Below the pieces are notes generated by a model that saw nothing but the letters and a program-made list of their open reading frames with translations, had not been told where the DNA came from and ran no database searches. From Candidatus Kapaibacterium sp. (GTDB taxonomy: Bacteria > Bacteroidota > Ignavibacteria > Kapaibacteriales > UBA2268): DNA of 64,000 nt. The stretch is from positions 196,408-260,407 of the forward strand of contig JAMLHE010000006.1 in the NCBI GenBank assembly GCA_023957315.1, written 5' to 3'. Numbering within the stretch: the first letter of the stretch is position 1; every line of letters starts with the position of its first letter. The position numbers were made by a program, and so were the translations under genes. This document shows, piece by piece, positions 42,614-52,845 of the stretch.

Positions 42614-43892
42614 GGTTCAAAGGTAATTCAATTCCAAAAGTTGTTCCTTGCCCTACGACTGATTCTTTAACATAAATCTTGCCATCGTGATATTCTTCGA
42701 TTATTCGCTTACATAAGCTTAAACCTAATCCCCAACCACGCTTTTTGGTACTAAATCCGGGTCTAAATATTTGTCTTTTAAGCTTTGGAGTCATACCTTT
42801 GCCTGTATCTTTCACAAAAATGTAAAGCTTTTTATTCGGATTGATTCTCATATAAATAAAAATTGTGCCTTGTTTTTCTTCAATTGCTTCCGCTGCATTT
42901 TTCAATAAATTTTCAATCACCCATGCGAAAAGTTCTACGTTAATGTCTGCGTAAAGACTATCGTCTAAGCTACGAATAATTTCCACCCTCTTGCCGAGAT
43001 GAGGCAATCGTTTATCAAAATAAGTACATACATTTTCAATCATTCTCGAAATATTAACATTCTCTTTTTCGGGAGTAGAGCCAATCTTCGAAAATCTCGT
43101 GGCGATTGTGTTCAGCCTTTCGATATCTTTCTCCATTTCTGATACAGTTTCTTGGACAGAAATGGTGTCATCGTTATATTTAATGATTTCAATCCATGCC
43201 AACAAACTCGACAATGGCGTACCCAACTGATGGGCAGCCTCCTTCGACATTCCGACCCAAACTTTTGTCTGCTCATGATTTCGAGCGGAATTGAAAGAAA
43301 AATACCCAATGAAAACGAAAACTCCAATAATGATTAAAGCTACAACAGGGAAATACCTCAGTTGGTCAACTAACGATGAATGAGTATAGTAAACCTTGCT
43401 TATGATTTTTTCATCTCTATCTTTGACAAGTATCGGCGGATAGTTACTTTCCATCACACTTAGCATCGTTTTCACTTTCTCGCGTTGTTCGGGAATTGTC
43501 ATCGTAGGGTCGAAATCGATGTTCAAAGTCCATTGCTCATATGGTTCGGTTGGTTCGCCGTTTTCATCAGTCAGTATAATAGGGAAATTGATAACTCTCG
43601 GAATAACAACATCCAGAAAAAAGACATAATTGTCTATTAAGGAACCATATCTCATAGTATCCAATTCCGAAGATGGCGAATTGATTAGTTCTATGAAATT
43701 TTCAGTTATCTCGGCATAAAGCAGTACTGCGTTTTGGTCGCGTGTAATTAATTCTTTGACAATTGATTGAGTAAAGAAAACAACCGAAAGAACAATCAAA
43801 AATGCAACTATAGCCAAAATCAACTTAACTTGCCATTTGGATAAATAGCGGTTGAAAAAGTCCGTGTTTGAAAGTTCCTTCGTTAGTTTCAT
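42603..43892 (-). CDS. Membrane sensor histidine kinase (AHQLGTP type)
   Basis: 429 residues. Two membrane helices (~20-42 and ~180-200) flank a ~135-residue periplasmic sensor segment of no known family. The H box has His221 in KEAAHQLGTPLSSLLAW, a variant common in Bacteroidota kinases. The ATPase domain is intact: N box NLLKNAAEAI, G1 DTGKGM, F/G2 FSTKKRGWGLGLSLC. No receiver gene is adjacent, so the partner must be elsewhere. It begins 2 bp after hisS stops and its last 11 bp overlap the convergent lipoprotein gene. Confidence 0.9.
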   Translation of the reverse strand: MKLTKELSNTDFFNRYLSKWQVKLILAIVAFLIVLSVVFFTQSIVKELITRDQNAVLLYAEITENFIELINSPSSELDTMRYGSLIDNYVFFLDVVIPRVINFPIILTDENGEPTEPYEQWTLNIDFDPTMTIPEQREKVKTMLSVMESNYPPILVKDRDEKIISKVYYTHSSLVDQLRYFPVVALIIIGVFVFIGYFSFNSARNHEQTKVWVGMSKEAAHQLGTPLSSLLAWIEIIKYNDDTISVQETVSEMEKDIERLNTIATRFSKIGSTPEKENVNISRMIENVCTYFDKRLPHLGKRVEIIRSLDDSLYADINVELFAWVIENLLKNAAEAIEEKQGTIFIYMRINPNKKLYIFVKDTGKGMTPKLKRQIFRPGFSTKKRGWGLGLSLCKRIIEEYHDGKIYVKESVVGQGTTFGIELPLNLKK

Positions 43893-43894
43893 TT

Positions 43895-45148
43895 TTATCT
43901 GAACGAAATCGTATGCAACAAATCAATTTTGATTTCAACTTGTTCGCTTGTAATCATATTTTTGATTGTCACGGCATTACGTTTGATTTCGTCATCTCCG
44001 ATTATTATACAATGTTTAGCGTTCAGTTTGTTAGTTTCGCGCATTTGTGCTTTCATCGAACGACGTTGCAAATCGCAAAATGTTCGATAGCCTTTTGCAC
44101 GCAACATTTCACTTATTTTGAAAGCATCTTTAAGCAAATTTTCATTCATACTTACGATAAATACATCACAATCGGATTGCTGTATGCCTTGTTCTTTCGC
44201 AGAGTTTTCGATTATCAGCAAAAGTCGCTCAACGCCCATTGCAAAACCAACTGCAGGAGTGATTTTGCCACCTAATTGCGAAAACAACCCATCATATCTG
44301 CCACCGCCGCCGAAGGCATCTTGAGCACCCAATGCACCGCTTTTGAATTCGAATACTGTGTGGCAATAATAATCCAAGCCTCTGACCAATTTCGGGTCAA
44401 TTACATACAGAACTTTTGCATCATCTAACATTGATTTTACGACATCGAAATGGTTTCTGCTTTCATCATCTAAGAAGTCAAGAATTGATGGTGCGGATTC
44501 GATAATGAGCTTATCATTTTCAGATTTTGAATCCAATACCCTTAACGGATTTGTTTCCAAACGAAGCTTGCTCTCTTCGGATAATTGTTCCTTATTTGCG
44601 GTCAAATACTTTGTCAGTTCGTCTTTGTAGAGAGCACGCGAGGCTTCATTACCCAAAGTGTTAATATTAAGCTGATAGTCACTTATGCCCGCTTTACGAA
44701 CAAGTTGGTTAGCCAACAAAATTATTTCTACATCGCTTTCCGGATATGGAGATGCAATGCATTCTGCACCAAACTGGTGAAATTGTCTGAGTCTCCCCTT
44801 TTGTGGACGCTCGTATCTAAAAAAAGGACCGAAATACCATAATCGGAGCGATGAAACTTCTTGAGTGAGTGAATTTTGAATTACAGACCTGACCAATGCT
44901 GCGGTCATTTCCGGTCTCAATGTGACTGATTCGCCACCTTTATCAGTGAAAGTGTACATTTCCTTATTCACAATATCGGTATTATCGCCGATACTGCGCG
45001 AGAAAACTTCAGTTTTTTCAAAAATCGGAGTTCTAAGCTCTTTATATCCGTATAAAGTTGTCACTTCGTTAAAAATGCGTTCTAAATTTTGCCACTGACT
45101 GATTTGGTCAGGCAAAATGTCCTTTGTGCCTCTAATGTTTTGTATCAT
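43895..45148 (-). CDS. hisS: Histidine--tRNA ligase
   Basis: 417 residues, normal for bacterial HisRS, a dimeric class II synthetase. The N-terminus GTKDILPDQISQWQ matches the family. Class II motif 2 is WYFGPFFRYERPQKGRLRQF, the histidine-A motif is LVRGLDYYCHTVFEF, and motif 3 is GFAMGVERLLLII. The C-terminal anticodon-binding domain is present (FIVSMNENLLKDAFKI to the end). It is followed 2 bp later by a histidine-kinase gene and lies 11 bp after the large T9SS gene on the same strand. Confidence 0.97.
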   Translation of the reverse strand: MIQNIRGTKDILPDQISQWQNLERIFNEVTTLYGYKELRTPIFEKTEVFSRSIGDNTDIVNKEMYTFTDKGGESVTLRPEMTAALVRSVIQNSLTQEVSSLRLWYFGPFFRYERPQKGRLRQFHQFGAECIASPYPESDVEIILLANQLVRKAGISDYQLNINTLGNEASRALYKDELTKYLTANKEQLSEESKLRLETNPLRVLDSKSENDKLIIESAPSILDFLDDESRNHFDVVKSMLDDAKVLYVIDPKLVRGLDYYCHTVFEFKSGALGAQDAFGGGGRYDGLFSQLGGKITPAVGFAMGVERLLLIIENSAKEQGIQQSDCDVFIVSMNENLLKDAFKISEMLRAKGYRTFCDLQRRSMKAQMRETNKLNAKHCIIIGDDEIKRNAVTIKNMITSEQVEIKIDLLHTISFR

Positions 45149-45159
45149 TTTGCTTTAAA

Positions 45160-48100
45160 TTAATTTTTAATTTCCATTTTTTTCATAATTGTCTGAGTTG
45201 GAGTTTCTAAGATATAAAAGTAAACTCCCGAACTCAAATCACCCGTAAATACTGAGAATTGATGTTCACCCGGACTTAAGGAGCTTTCAACAACATTCCT
45301 AACAACTCTACCAAATATATCCGAAATATAAAGTTTAGTAATACCGGTTTCAACTACTTCGATTGTGATATTCGTTTTTTCAACAGCAGGATTTGGTTCA
45401 TTTTGCGAAAGTGAAATTCTGCCATTGGGGTCGAATAATCTTGGACCGCCATCAATGCAGTAACCTGTCAAAGTAAATGAACCGGCTATGTCGGTAATAT
45501 TCACACGCCCAAAACCAATCGGATAAGTGAATTCCGGTGTCAATGCAGTAATCGAGTCATTGCCTAATCCGACCTTGAAAGTCAAAGTTTTCAATACAGA
45601 ATCTGCACCAAATGTAGTCGGCAAATCCACATCAATGAAATTTTCGCCGTTTATAATTGTTGATTTTGTAAAACCATCAAGTGGTTCGAGCATTGTGGCA
45701 TTGAATTTCACTTTGGTTCTGAAGCCTTCAATTGAAGGTGCTATGCCATATTCGCCGATTCCCGTAATTTTGATTGGAACTTGTATTACATCACCATCTT
45801 CGGCAGTATGGTCGCCAATGTAAATTGTAATAGAATCATTTCGAGCAAAAACTCCTTCGCCAAATAAATTCACAATTGTAGGCGAACCAAGTCCATCGTG
45901 CTCAAAATATACTTGAGCATTTTTTCGCCCAATCAACTTAGGCGAGAATCGAAGCGTCATCATCAAATCCGAACCTGCCGGAATAGTTGCAATTTTATCG
46001 CCTATTGCCCCGAAATCAAAACGATAGGAACCTACCAAGCCAACGTTTGTAATATTCACCGGAGAACTGCTTGTATTGGTTACCAGAGCAATAAACGTGG
46101 AGTCCTTTATGCTTCCTACATCTATGAGTTTAAAATCAACTAAGCGATTATTTGCCTTCAAAGTTCGTTCAATTCCGAAACCTGTTAACGTTGTTTCGAT
46201 AATTCGTCCAGGAATTTGGAATTCAAGTTTACCACTTCTCATGCCAAGCCCTTTGGGCATAAATCTCAGTTCCAAACTTAATGTATCTCCGCTTTGAAGT
46301 AGCATAGGTAATTCTAAGTCGGAATTTATTTCAAAATCTGCAGCGTGATTGCCACCAATTCTGATATTGCGAATATTATAAGCGAATTTCGATTCATTTA
46401 TATAAACATATTGGAAAACCGAATCAATTAATTCATCAACAACGACTTCTCCAAATTCATGTTCAAATCCTTTGCCCTCGGCAAAAGCTATTGTAAAGAC
46501 CGAATCGGAAACATCTTGCTGAAGTTCCTTTTGGTCGAGATTCCATATTTTAGCAGTCGAATCCCAACTTGAAGTCATTACTCGGGAACCAAATCTGTCA
46601 AAAACTGCAGTAGTTACCGAATTTTTATGTTCCTTGAAAACATTGTCTGTAATAAAATCATTGATGCGTTCAGGGCTGCCGTCACTTGCATCCCACAAAC
46701 GAGCCGTTTGGTCTGTACTCGTAGTTAACAAAACTTCCCTACCCAAGTCAGGGTGCATAAAAAAACTGGAGAAGTTGATTGAATTATTATCTCCCGGCTC
46801 AAGGTTGTGCGTGATTGAGTACAATGGTGGATCTGTTGTATTAACATCCCATACATATAATACTTTTGGTTCACCCGAACTTGTCGCAGCAGCAACTTTG
46901 GTGGCATCGGTGTTATAAGTCACATGAGTACACTCTATGCTCTTTGTATCATATACAACCAAGGGCATATCTCCCAATTTGTAATCCACCCAATTAAATA
47001 CCTTGACTTTACCCCCCTGGTTGGCAGTAATAATTAGATTTTCATCAATAGGATTGAAGTCTGCAAACCACGTAACCCCACTGTTTGATTGAACTCTTTT
47101 TGCTATTTCCCAGTTAGTATTCCAAACGATTACGTTGCCAAGAAAATCTGAGGATACTAAGTAATCACCGGTGCTTGACCAGTTAACCGATTCGACCCTT
47201 GTTGCATGTGCGTCTAAGACTGCAACAAGTGAGCCGTCTTCCAAGCTCCAAATCATAATCATCGAGTCAGTACTCGAAGTAGCAACGAAATTATCATTTG
47301 GGTCAAATGATGCCCATGTCAAGGGTTTAGTATGACCTTTCAATATAAATTTCTTTGCTCCTGTGTTAGCAACCCAAACGACAGCAGTTGTATCACTACT
47401 TGCTGTAACTACCAAATCACCTTCACGATTGAAAAATCCTGAATTGACTCGACCATTATGTTTCAAATCAAGTGTGAATCCAACATTATTGGGCCATAAT
47501 TGTAAAATCTTGACAAGACATGAATCGCTGGGTTTGTTTGGAACTACCCAATCTTTTCTAAGTCCTGTAACGTTAGTAGCTAATGTATCCCATTTTCGTC
47601 CGTTATCAATAGAATATTGCAACTGAATTACATCTTTAGGCAACAAGCCAATCCATTCGACAAATGAAGTATCTCCGATAATCAAATATTCACCGCCGTT
47701 AGGATGCACAATTTTTACAGTTTTTTCGATAGGTTTTGTATTCGGGAATCCACCGGTGATATAAATTGGGACTATATCGCAAGCATCCGATATCACCTTC
47801 AATTCCGTAAAAACTATTGCTTCGTGTTGTGGTTCATATTCGATTGTCAGGTTTAGAAAATCATTTTGAGCTAAAAGATAATTTGTGACATTACCTTCAA
47901 CTACGAAAAAAGGCTCGTTGATTTGAAGTTCTTGAATCAAAATATCACGATTACGAGCTGTGATAGTCAAACTCAATCGCTTTTTGTTACCTATGTCAAC
48001 TGAACTGAATCCAATAAATTGAGGTTCAGATACAATTGATGCCTTCTGAGCATTAAGAAAGCTGAAATTGAAACTATCTCGTAAGTTGAGTGATGGCAAT

Positions 48101-48948
48101 ACAATCTCGGCTGTGTGTTCATCATCGCAAGATACAAAATTATCCCATTGTAAGACGCATGGTTTATGATTTTGAGCCAATGCCATCATTACATTTATCG
48201 AAACATCAATTTTATCGGCTTCAATATTATCTAAATACCATCCACCTGTTTCTACGCTGACGCTCTTAAGCTTTTCAGGGATTTTTCGACCAATACAAAG
48301 TGTATATACCTGTATATCATTGGCTTTGCACTGATTGATGATTTCGGTTTCGTTTATTGCTCCTGCACCATCCGTAATGAAAAATATAACTTTTTTATTT
48401 GTTCCCCTATTAATGATTTTGATACCATTTGCAGGTTCACTCAGGAAAGCAATATCGAAAAGCGACCCACGTGACGGCTGCAAAAGATTAATCTCGTTCA
48501 ATAAGTTGCTTCGCGATGTATCAATTTCGCGATTCAAATAGCTTCTGATGTCATAAGTAGAAATCGCACATTCATCACCGGGGAACTTCAACCTATTTAC
48601 TATTTTGGTTGCAATTTGCTTTCCGAGGTTAAATGGGTTGTCGAGATTCTCGTTATGATTAAGAGCCAAATCGAACAATATATTTACGGATAAGTATGTT
48701 GTGTCCGGAATCGCGCTGCATACGTAAGAATTTGTAGTCGGTACGTTCAAACCATTATCGCGTACAACGAAATTATTCTTATTCAGATTATAAACCGGGT
48801 TGCCATTTGCATCAAACACGAATACAGATGCACTCATTGCCGGATATTTGGAAAAATCCTTTGTGACTATGCTCATAGTACCTTGAGCGTTAGCACAAAC
48901 ATTGTAAAAAATCAGAAAAACTGAAAATATTAGAATTTTACCTAACAT
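45160..48948 (-). CDS. Giant secreted protein: VWA-like, WD40, ASH and cohesin-like domains with T9SS sorting signal
   Basis: 1262 residues, with an unusually strong ribosome site (AGGGGGG) for this genome. A signal peptide ends CANAQG. Residues ~30-270 resemble a von Willebrand A domain, but the MIDAS Asp-x-Ser-x-Ser is not evident. From ~490 to 800 there are about seven WD40-like blades (GHTKPLTWASFDPNDNFVAT, SSTDSMIMIWSLEDGSL, VNWSSTGDYLVSSDFLGNVI). Two ASH/choice-of-anchor D modules and a cohesin-like segment (VIQVPIKITGIGEYG) follow. The C-terminus is a T9SS type A domain (NEPNPAVEKTNITIEV ... GVYFYIL). It is probably displayed on or released from the cell surface. Confidence 0.85.
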   Translation of the reverse strand: MLGKILIFSVFLIFYNVCANAQGTMSIVTKDFSKYPAMSASVFVFDANGNPVYNLNKNNFVVRDNGLNVPTTNSYVCSAIPDTTYLSVNILFDLALNHNENLDNPFNLGKQIATKIVNRLKFPGDECAISTYDIRSYLNREIDTSRSNLLNEINLLQPSRGSLFDIAFLSEPANGIKIINRGTNKKVIFFITDGAGAINETEIINQCKANDIQVYTLCIGRKIPEKLKSVSVETGGWYLDNIEADKIDVSINVMMALAQNHKPCVLQWDNFVSCDDEHTAEIVLPSLNLRDSFNFSFLNAQKASIVSEPQFIGFSSVDIGNKKRLSLTITARNRDILIQELQINEPFFVVEGNVTNYLLAQNDFLNLTIEYEPQHEAIVFTELKVISDACDIVPIYITGGFPNTKPIEKTVKIVHPNGGEYLIIGDTSFVEWIGLLPKDVIQLQYSIDNGRKWDTLATNVTGLRKDWVVPNKPSDSCLVKILQLWPNNVGFTLDLKHNGRVNSGFFNREGDLVVTASSDTTAVVWVANTGAKKFILKGHTKPLTWASFDPNDNFVATSSTDSMIMIWSLEDGSLVAVLDAHATRVESVNWSSTGDYLVSSDFLGNVIVWNTNWEIAKRVQSNSGVTWFADFNPIDENLIITANQGGKVKVFNWVDYKLGDMPLVVYDTKSIECTHVTYNTDATKVAAATSSGEPKVLYVWDVNTTDPPLYSITHNLEPGDNNSINFSSFFMHPDLGREVLLTTSTDQTARLWDASDGSPERINDFITDNVFKEHKNSVTTAVFDRFGSRVMTSSWDSTAKIWNLDQKELQQDVSDSVFTIAFAEGKGFEHEFGEVVVDELIDSVFQYVYINESKFAYNIRNIRIGGNHAADFEINSDLELPMLLQSGDTLSLELRFMPKGLGMRSGKLEFQIPGRIIETTLTGFGIERTLKANNRLVDFKLIDVGSIKDSTFIALVTNTSSSPVNITNVGLVGSYRFDFGAIGDKIATIPAGSDLMMTLRFSPKLIGRKNAQVYFEHDGLGSPTIVNLFGEGVFARNDSITIYIGDHTAEDGDVIQVPIKITGIGEYGIAPSIEGFRTKVKFNATMLEPLDGFTKSTIINGENFIDVDLPTTFGADSVLKTLTFKVGLGNDSITALTPEFTYPIGFGRVNITDIAGSFTLTGYCIDGGPRLFDPNGRISLSQNEPNPAVEKTNITIEVVETGITKLYISDIFGRVVRNVVESSLSPGEHQFSVFTGDLSSGVYFYILETPTQTIMKKMEIKN

Positions 48949-49112
48949 ATATAAAAATCCCCCCTAATGTCCCAAAAACATCTACAAATTTATACATTTA
49001 TAATGATTTAACGCTCAAATTATGTTCCAAATATTCAACTCAAACGTCTTAAAATAAAAAGATGCTTCAATAGTGTATTTATAAATATTTATTATGAAAA
49101 AAAGTGATTTAT

Positions 49113-50066
49113 ATGCTAAAATTTCTCATGATTCTCACAATACTATCGACACTATCAATACAATTAACGTATAGCCAAATTTTTTATGATGAAAGCGATG
49201 TGGACGAAAATTACGACCCAAAGCAAGACATGATTATACATGAAATCCAAGAGTTCAAACTCAAGTTCTTCAAAGGCGACACAATCAGATATAGAGTCTC
49301 ATCTCACGACAGCATAATTGTAGATTATGATGCTGCTATTGTCAAAACACGATTCGAGTTATATGAAGTAATTTGTGATTCGGTAACTCAAAACAACCTA
49401 TTCCATCTAAGGATGAGGCTCAAAAGCTATATTGCAGATGAGCGAAAAGGGAAAATGGCGCCCGTTCGGAGAGAAACCCATACTTGGATTGGTCGTGAAG
49501 TCTATCTGACCTTAGATTCTCTCGGTAGAAGGCATGGCGTAGGAATTGATGATTCAACTTTATATTCAATGTCACCGGGAGGTGCATTTCAGCCTTCGCT
49601 ATTTGTCCCATTTGGCGATACTTATAAATTCATCAATGAATCATGGTCAATCAACAGCTTAGATACATTAGTAGAAAACGGGTGTCCTCTCCCACTTGTC
49701 AGGCAGGCTTTCCTCTTCAGAGCCGAACATCCGATCGATACATTAGACCACGAATCAGTAAGATTCAGATTTATTCGGACAGCCCAAGGAGCCGTAACCG
49801 TTATATCCGATGATACAAAAATTAGGATTGATGCAGTATTGAACGGTTCGGGGAATATGATAATTTCAACACTTGATTATTTACCTATTCATCAATTTGC
49901 CAATATCGAACAAAAAATGAAATTGAAATACCCGGACGATACCGAACTTCCAATTTGGCATTTTAATTCTACAGATTTTGTGATTGATGATATAAAACCC
50001 GGTCCCGGCAGGTTAGCTTTCCGCGAACAGAATAAGAAAGCAAAAATCGAATTGGAGAAAAAGTAG
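49113..50066 (+). CDS. Hypothetical secreted protein
   Basis: 317 residues from the ATG at 49113; a GTG at 49104 is the only longer option. The signal peptide ends around LTYSQ. The mature part is beta-rich, with strand-like runs (FKGDTIRYRVSSHDSIIVDYD, LFHLRMRLKSYIADERKG, VRRETHTWIGREVYLTLDS, SVRFRFIRTAQGAVTVI) and no cysteine-rich or catalytic motif recognised. The pattern is vaguely that of large-sheet periplasmic proteins measuring or binding lipids. The C-terminus is basic and coiled. It ends 5 bp from the convergent DAACS gene. Function unknown. Confidence 0.8.
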   Translation: MLKFLMILTILSTLSIQLTYSQIFYDESDVDENYDPKQDMIIHEIQEFKLKFFKGDTIRYRVSSHDSIIVDYDAAIVKTRFELYEVICDSVTQNNLFHLRMRLKSYIADERKGKMAPVRRETHTWIGREVYLTLDSLGRRHGVGIDDSTLYSMSPGGAFQPSLFVPFGDTYKFINESWSINSLDTLVENGCPLPLVRQAFLFRAEHPIDTLDHESVRFRFIRTAQGAVTVISDDTKIRIDAVLNGSGNMIISTLDYLPIHQFANIEQKMKLKYPDDTELPIWHFNSTDFVIDDIKPGPGRLAFREQNKKAKIELEKK

Positions 50067-50071
50067 GAAAT

Positions 50072-51559
50072 TTATTTTTCAGAATCGGCTACAGCAACAG
50101 TAACAGCCGCATCGCCTGAAACATTGCTTATAGTTCGTGCCATATCCAATATTCTGTCCACGCCTATAATCAGAGCGATTCCTTGCGGTGGTATATGTAC
50201 AGATTGCAGTATCATCACAAGCATAATGATGCCAACTCCAGGCACAGGTGCAGTACCGATAGATGCTAAAACTGCCGTTATAACAATCGTCAATTGGTCC
50301 GTAATTGACAAATCAATTCCATAAACTTGAGCGATAAAAACAGCCGCGACACCTTGGTATAATGCAGTGCCGTCCATGTTAATCGTTGCTCCGAGCGGAA
50401 GGACAAAGCCTGAAATACGTTTTGGAACTTTCAAATTATCTTCAACACATTCCATAGTTATCGGCAGTGTAGCAGCACTTGAGCTTGTTGAAAATGCGAT
50501 AATCTGAGCGTCACGAATCCCCACGAAGAAATCTTTTATTTTTCGTTTTGTAAAAATTTTCAATATTGAAGGGTAGATTATCAAGGTTTGAATTGCTAAT
50601 CCAAGTAAAACTGCGAAAATATACCAAACGAGCGTTGAGATGATTTCAAATCCGAAATCGGCAACTGTGGCGGCAATTAATGCAAATACACCATATGGAG
50701 CCATAATCATAATGAAATCAACCATTTTGACCATAACATCGCTCATTCCCGCAAAAAATCCTATGACCGGTTGGGCATTCTCCTTTTTTATGAATGTCAG
50801 CATCAATCCAAAGAAAACTGCGAAAAACACTATCTGAAGCATATTCCCGCTTGCTATAGCTTCAAATGGGTTCTTAGGGACGATATTCACTAAAAAATCT
50901 ATAATATCAACTTCAAGATTTGAAACGATTTTTTCGGAAGATTCCTCGCTATATGCAGCCATGAGCCTATTTTTGGTTTCCTCATGAATTCTTTCGCCAG
51001 GCTGAATCACATTTGCCAAGACTAAACCAATTGTTATGGCTATTGCGGTTGTAGTTAAATAGAGAGCGAATGTCTTAGTACCAATTCTGCCCAGTTTTTT
51101 GATATCCTCCAGACTTGAAGCTCCAATAATCAGCGATGAGATAACAAGCGGTATTGCCAAAAAACTCAGAAGTCGGATAAACAAATCACCAAGTGGTTTC
51201 AGTCGAGTGGCTATTGTGGGTTTCTTTTTGATGCTTTGTATAGATTCAATCGTGCTTTGCTTTCCATCTATATGCACAATTTTAATTGATAGGTTTGATT
51301 GATTTGCATACTTTTTGAAAAATCGGATGATTGCTTGTTGGTTGATTTTGTCAAATTTGACCAAAACACTATCGGGAATTGCAATATCTACAAATGAAAT
51401 ACTATTCCATTCTTCGACTATGGATTCCATTTCATGTTTTTCGTGGGAATGATTGACAATGAGTGCGCTTTGGTCAACCTTGAAAATTGCACCGAAAATT
51501 GCTCCGAGTACGAGTGCCAAAAGAATTTGATAATGTAGAGCAATTTTAGGAAATTTCAT
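50072..51559 (-). CDS. Dicarboxylate/amino acid:cation symporter (DAACS, GltP-like) with large insertion
   Basis: 495 residues, ~60-90 more than usual for this family. The core is intact: the HP1 serine-rich tip FSTSSSAATLP, TM7 INMDGTALYQG, HP2 GTAPVPGVGI and TM8 DRILDMARTISNVSGDA. The Arg in DMART is the residue that binds the side-chain carboxylate of aspartate or glutamate, so acidic amino acids or dicarboxylates are likely. The extra length lies between the first helix (~8-25) and KPLGDLFIRLL, about 85 residues probably facing the periplasm. It overlaps the TPR gene by 4 bp (ATGA). Confidence 0.93.
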   Translation of the reverse strand: MKFPKIALHYQILLALVLGAIFGAIFKVDQSALIVNHSHEKHEMESIVEEWNSISFVDIAIPDSVLVKFDKINQQAIIRFFKKYANQSNLSIKIVHIDGKQSTIESIQSIKKKPTIATRLKPLGDLFIRLLSFLAIPLVISSLIIGASSLEDIKKLGRIGTKTFALYLTTTAIAITIGLVLANVIQPGERIHEETKNRLMAAYSEESSEKIVSNLEVDIIDFLVNIVPKNPFEAIASGNMLQIVFFAVFFGLMLTFIKKENAQPVIGFFAGMSDVMVKMVDFIMIMAPYGVFALIAATVADFGFEIISTLVWYIFAVLLGLAIQTLIIYPSILKIFTKRKIKDFFVGIRDAQIIAFSTSSSAATLPITMECVEDNLKVPKRISGFVLPLGATINMDGTALYQGVAAVFIAQVYGIDLSITDQLTIVITAVLASIGTAPVPGVGIIMLVMILQSVHIPPQGIALIIGVDRILDMARTISNVSGDAAVTVAVADSEK

Positions 51560-52845
51560 CTTTGATTCGAGATTTTATCCGCAATTTTAAGTTCAAGATT
51601 TTTAATTTCAATTTCAACCGACGGAACAAATGATACTAACTTATTATCGTATCTTGCCATATCAAGGAATTGTCTAAAATCTTCGATAGCATTTTCGAAG
51701 TCGTTGATTTGCTTATAGGCATTTGCACGATTGAAGTATAGTTCTGCATTTTTCTTGTCCAAATTTATTGCTAATGAATAGTCTCCAATAGCTTTGTCAT
51801 ATTTACTCAGATTAAACAATGCGTTTGCACGATTTTGGTAATAGCTTGAATTATTTGGGCTTAAATCAATCAACTTGTTATACATCATTATAGCATCGTC
51901 GTAGTCCTTTGATTCGTAATAAATTATCGCAACATTGCCCAAAGCATCTTGTTCATTCGGTTCAATTTTCAACACAGCATTGTAATCTTCTAAAGCTCTA
52001 TCAAATTGACCCAAATTATAATATATAACTGCACGATTGAAGTATGATAGCTTGGGATTGAATCCTATATTAATCAAATGCGAAAAATCTTGGATAGCCA
52101 AATCATGATGTTCTAATTCGGAATTAGCAATGGCACGGTTGAACATTGTGTTGTTTTCGTGTTCTCGTTCCAAAACTCTGTTATAATCAAGAATAGCAGC
52201 TGGTAGATTGCCCAACTTATGGAAAATTGGACCACGAAGTTGGTAAGCTTCAACAAATTGCGAATTAAGCTCAATAGTCTTGTTCAAATCAATCAGTGCC
52301 TTTTCCAATTCGTTAGTTTCATAAAATACCGTAGCTCGAGTATAGTATGCCTTATAATCATCGGTTTGAATGGAAATCACTTTATCCAAATCATTCAAAG
52401 CTAAATCAAATTTACCCATTTCGGCATAAAAATTCGCTCTGCTGTAATATAAATTATGGTTGCCGGGTTCGATTTCAATCGCTTTTGCCAAATCTGATTG
52501 AGCCTTATCGGCAATCTTCAATTCCCGATAAGTCGAAGCACGATTATGGTATGCACCGGAAAATGAGCGTTTGAGTTCGATTGCAATAGTGAAATCATTC
52601 AGTGCATCTTCGTACTTTTTTATATTGAAAAGTGCAGAGCCACGGGCGTTGTACGCTTCCGCAAAAGTTGAATCTATAGCGATAGATTTGTTCAAAAATT
52701 CTATTGCCTTCTCATTGTCACCATCTTGCAAATAGCCCAAGCCCTCGTTGTAGAACTCAATCGCTTGATTGTCATATTGGCTGTACAATTTCGGCAATAT
52801 GAACAAGGATAACAAAAAGGCATATATAATGATATTAGTTTTCAT
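51556..52845 (-). CDS. TPR-repeat secreted protein
   Basis: 429 residues from the ATG at 52845; a TTG at 52869 would extend it. The signal peptide ends LPKLYSQ. About ten TPR units fill the rest (AIEFLNKSIAIDSTFAEAYN, DALNDFTIAIELKRSFSGAYHNRA, DYNAVLKIEPNEQDALG, DAIMMYNKLIDLSPNNSSYYQNRA). Each shows the W/L-G-Y-A-F-A-P pattern. It should be a periplasmic scaffold for a protein partner. It overlaps osmC by 11 bp upstream and the DAACS gene by 4 bp downstream, so the three are translated together and may work together at the envelope. Confidence 0.9.
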   Translation of the reverse strand: MKTNIIIYAFLLSLFILPKLYSQYDNQAIEFYNEGLGYLQDGDNEKAIEFLNKSIAIDSTFAEAYNARGSALFNIKKYEDALNDFTIAIELKRSFSGAYHNRASTYRELKIADKAQSDLAKAIEIEPGNHNLYYSRANFYAEMGKFDLALNDLDKVISIQTDDYKAYYTRATVFYETNELEKALIDLNKTIELNSQFVEAYQLRGPIFHKLGNLPAAILDYNRVLEREHENNTMFNRAIANSELEHHDLAIQDFSHLINIGFNPKLSYFNRAVIYYNLGQFDRALEDYNAVLKIEPNEQDALGNVAIIYYESKDYDDAIMMYNKLIDLSPNNSSYYQNRANALFNLSKYDKAIGDYSLAINLDKKNAELYFNRANAYKQINDFENAIEDFRQFLDMARYDNKLVSFVPSVEIEIKNLELKIADKISNQR

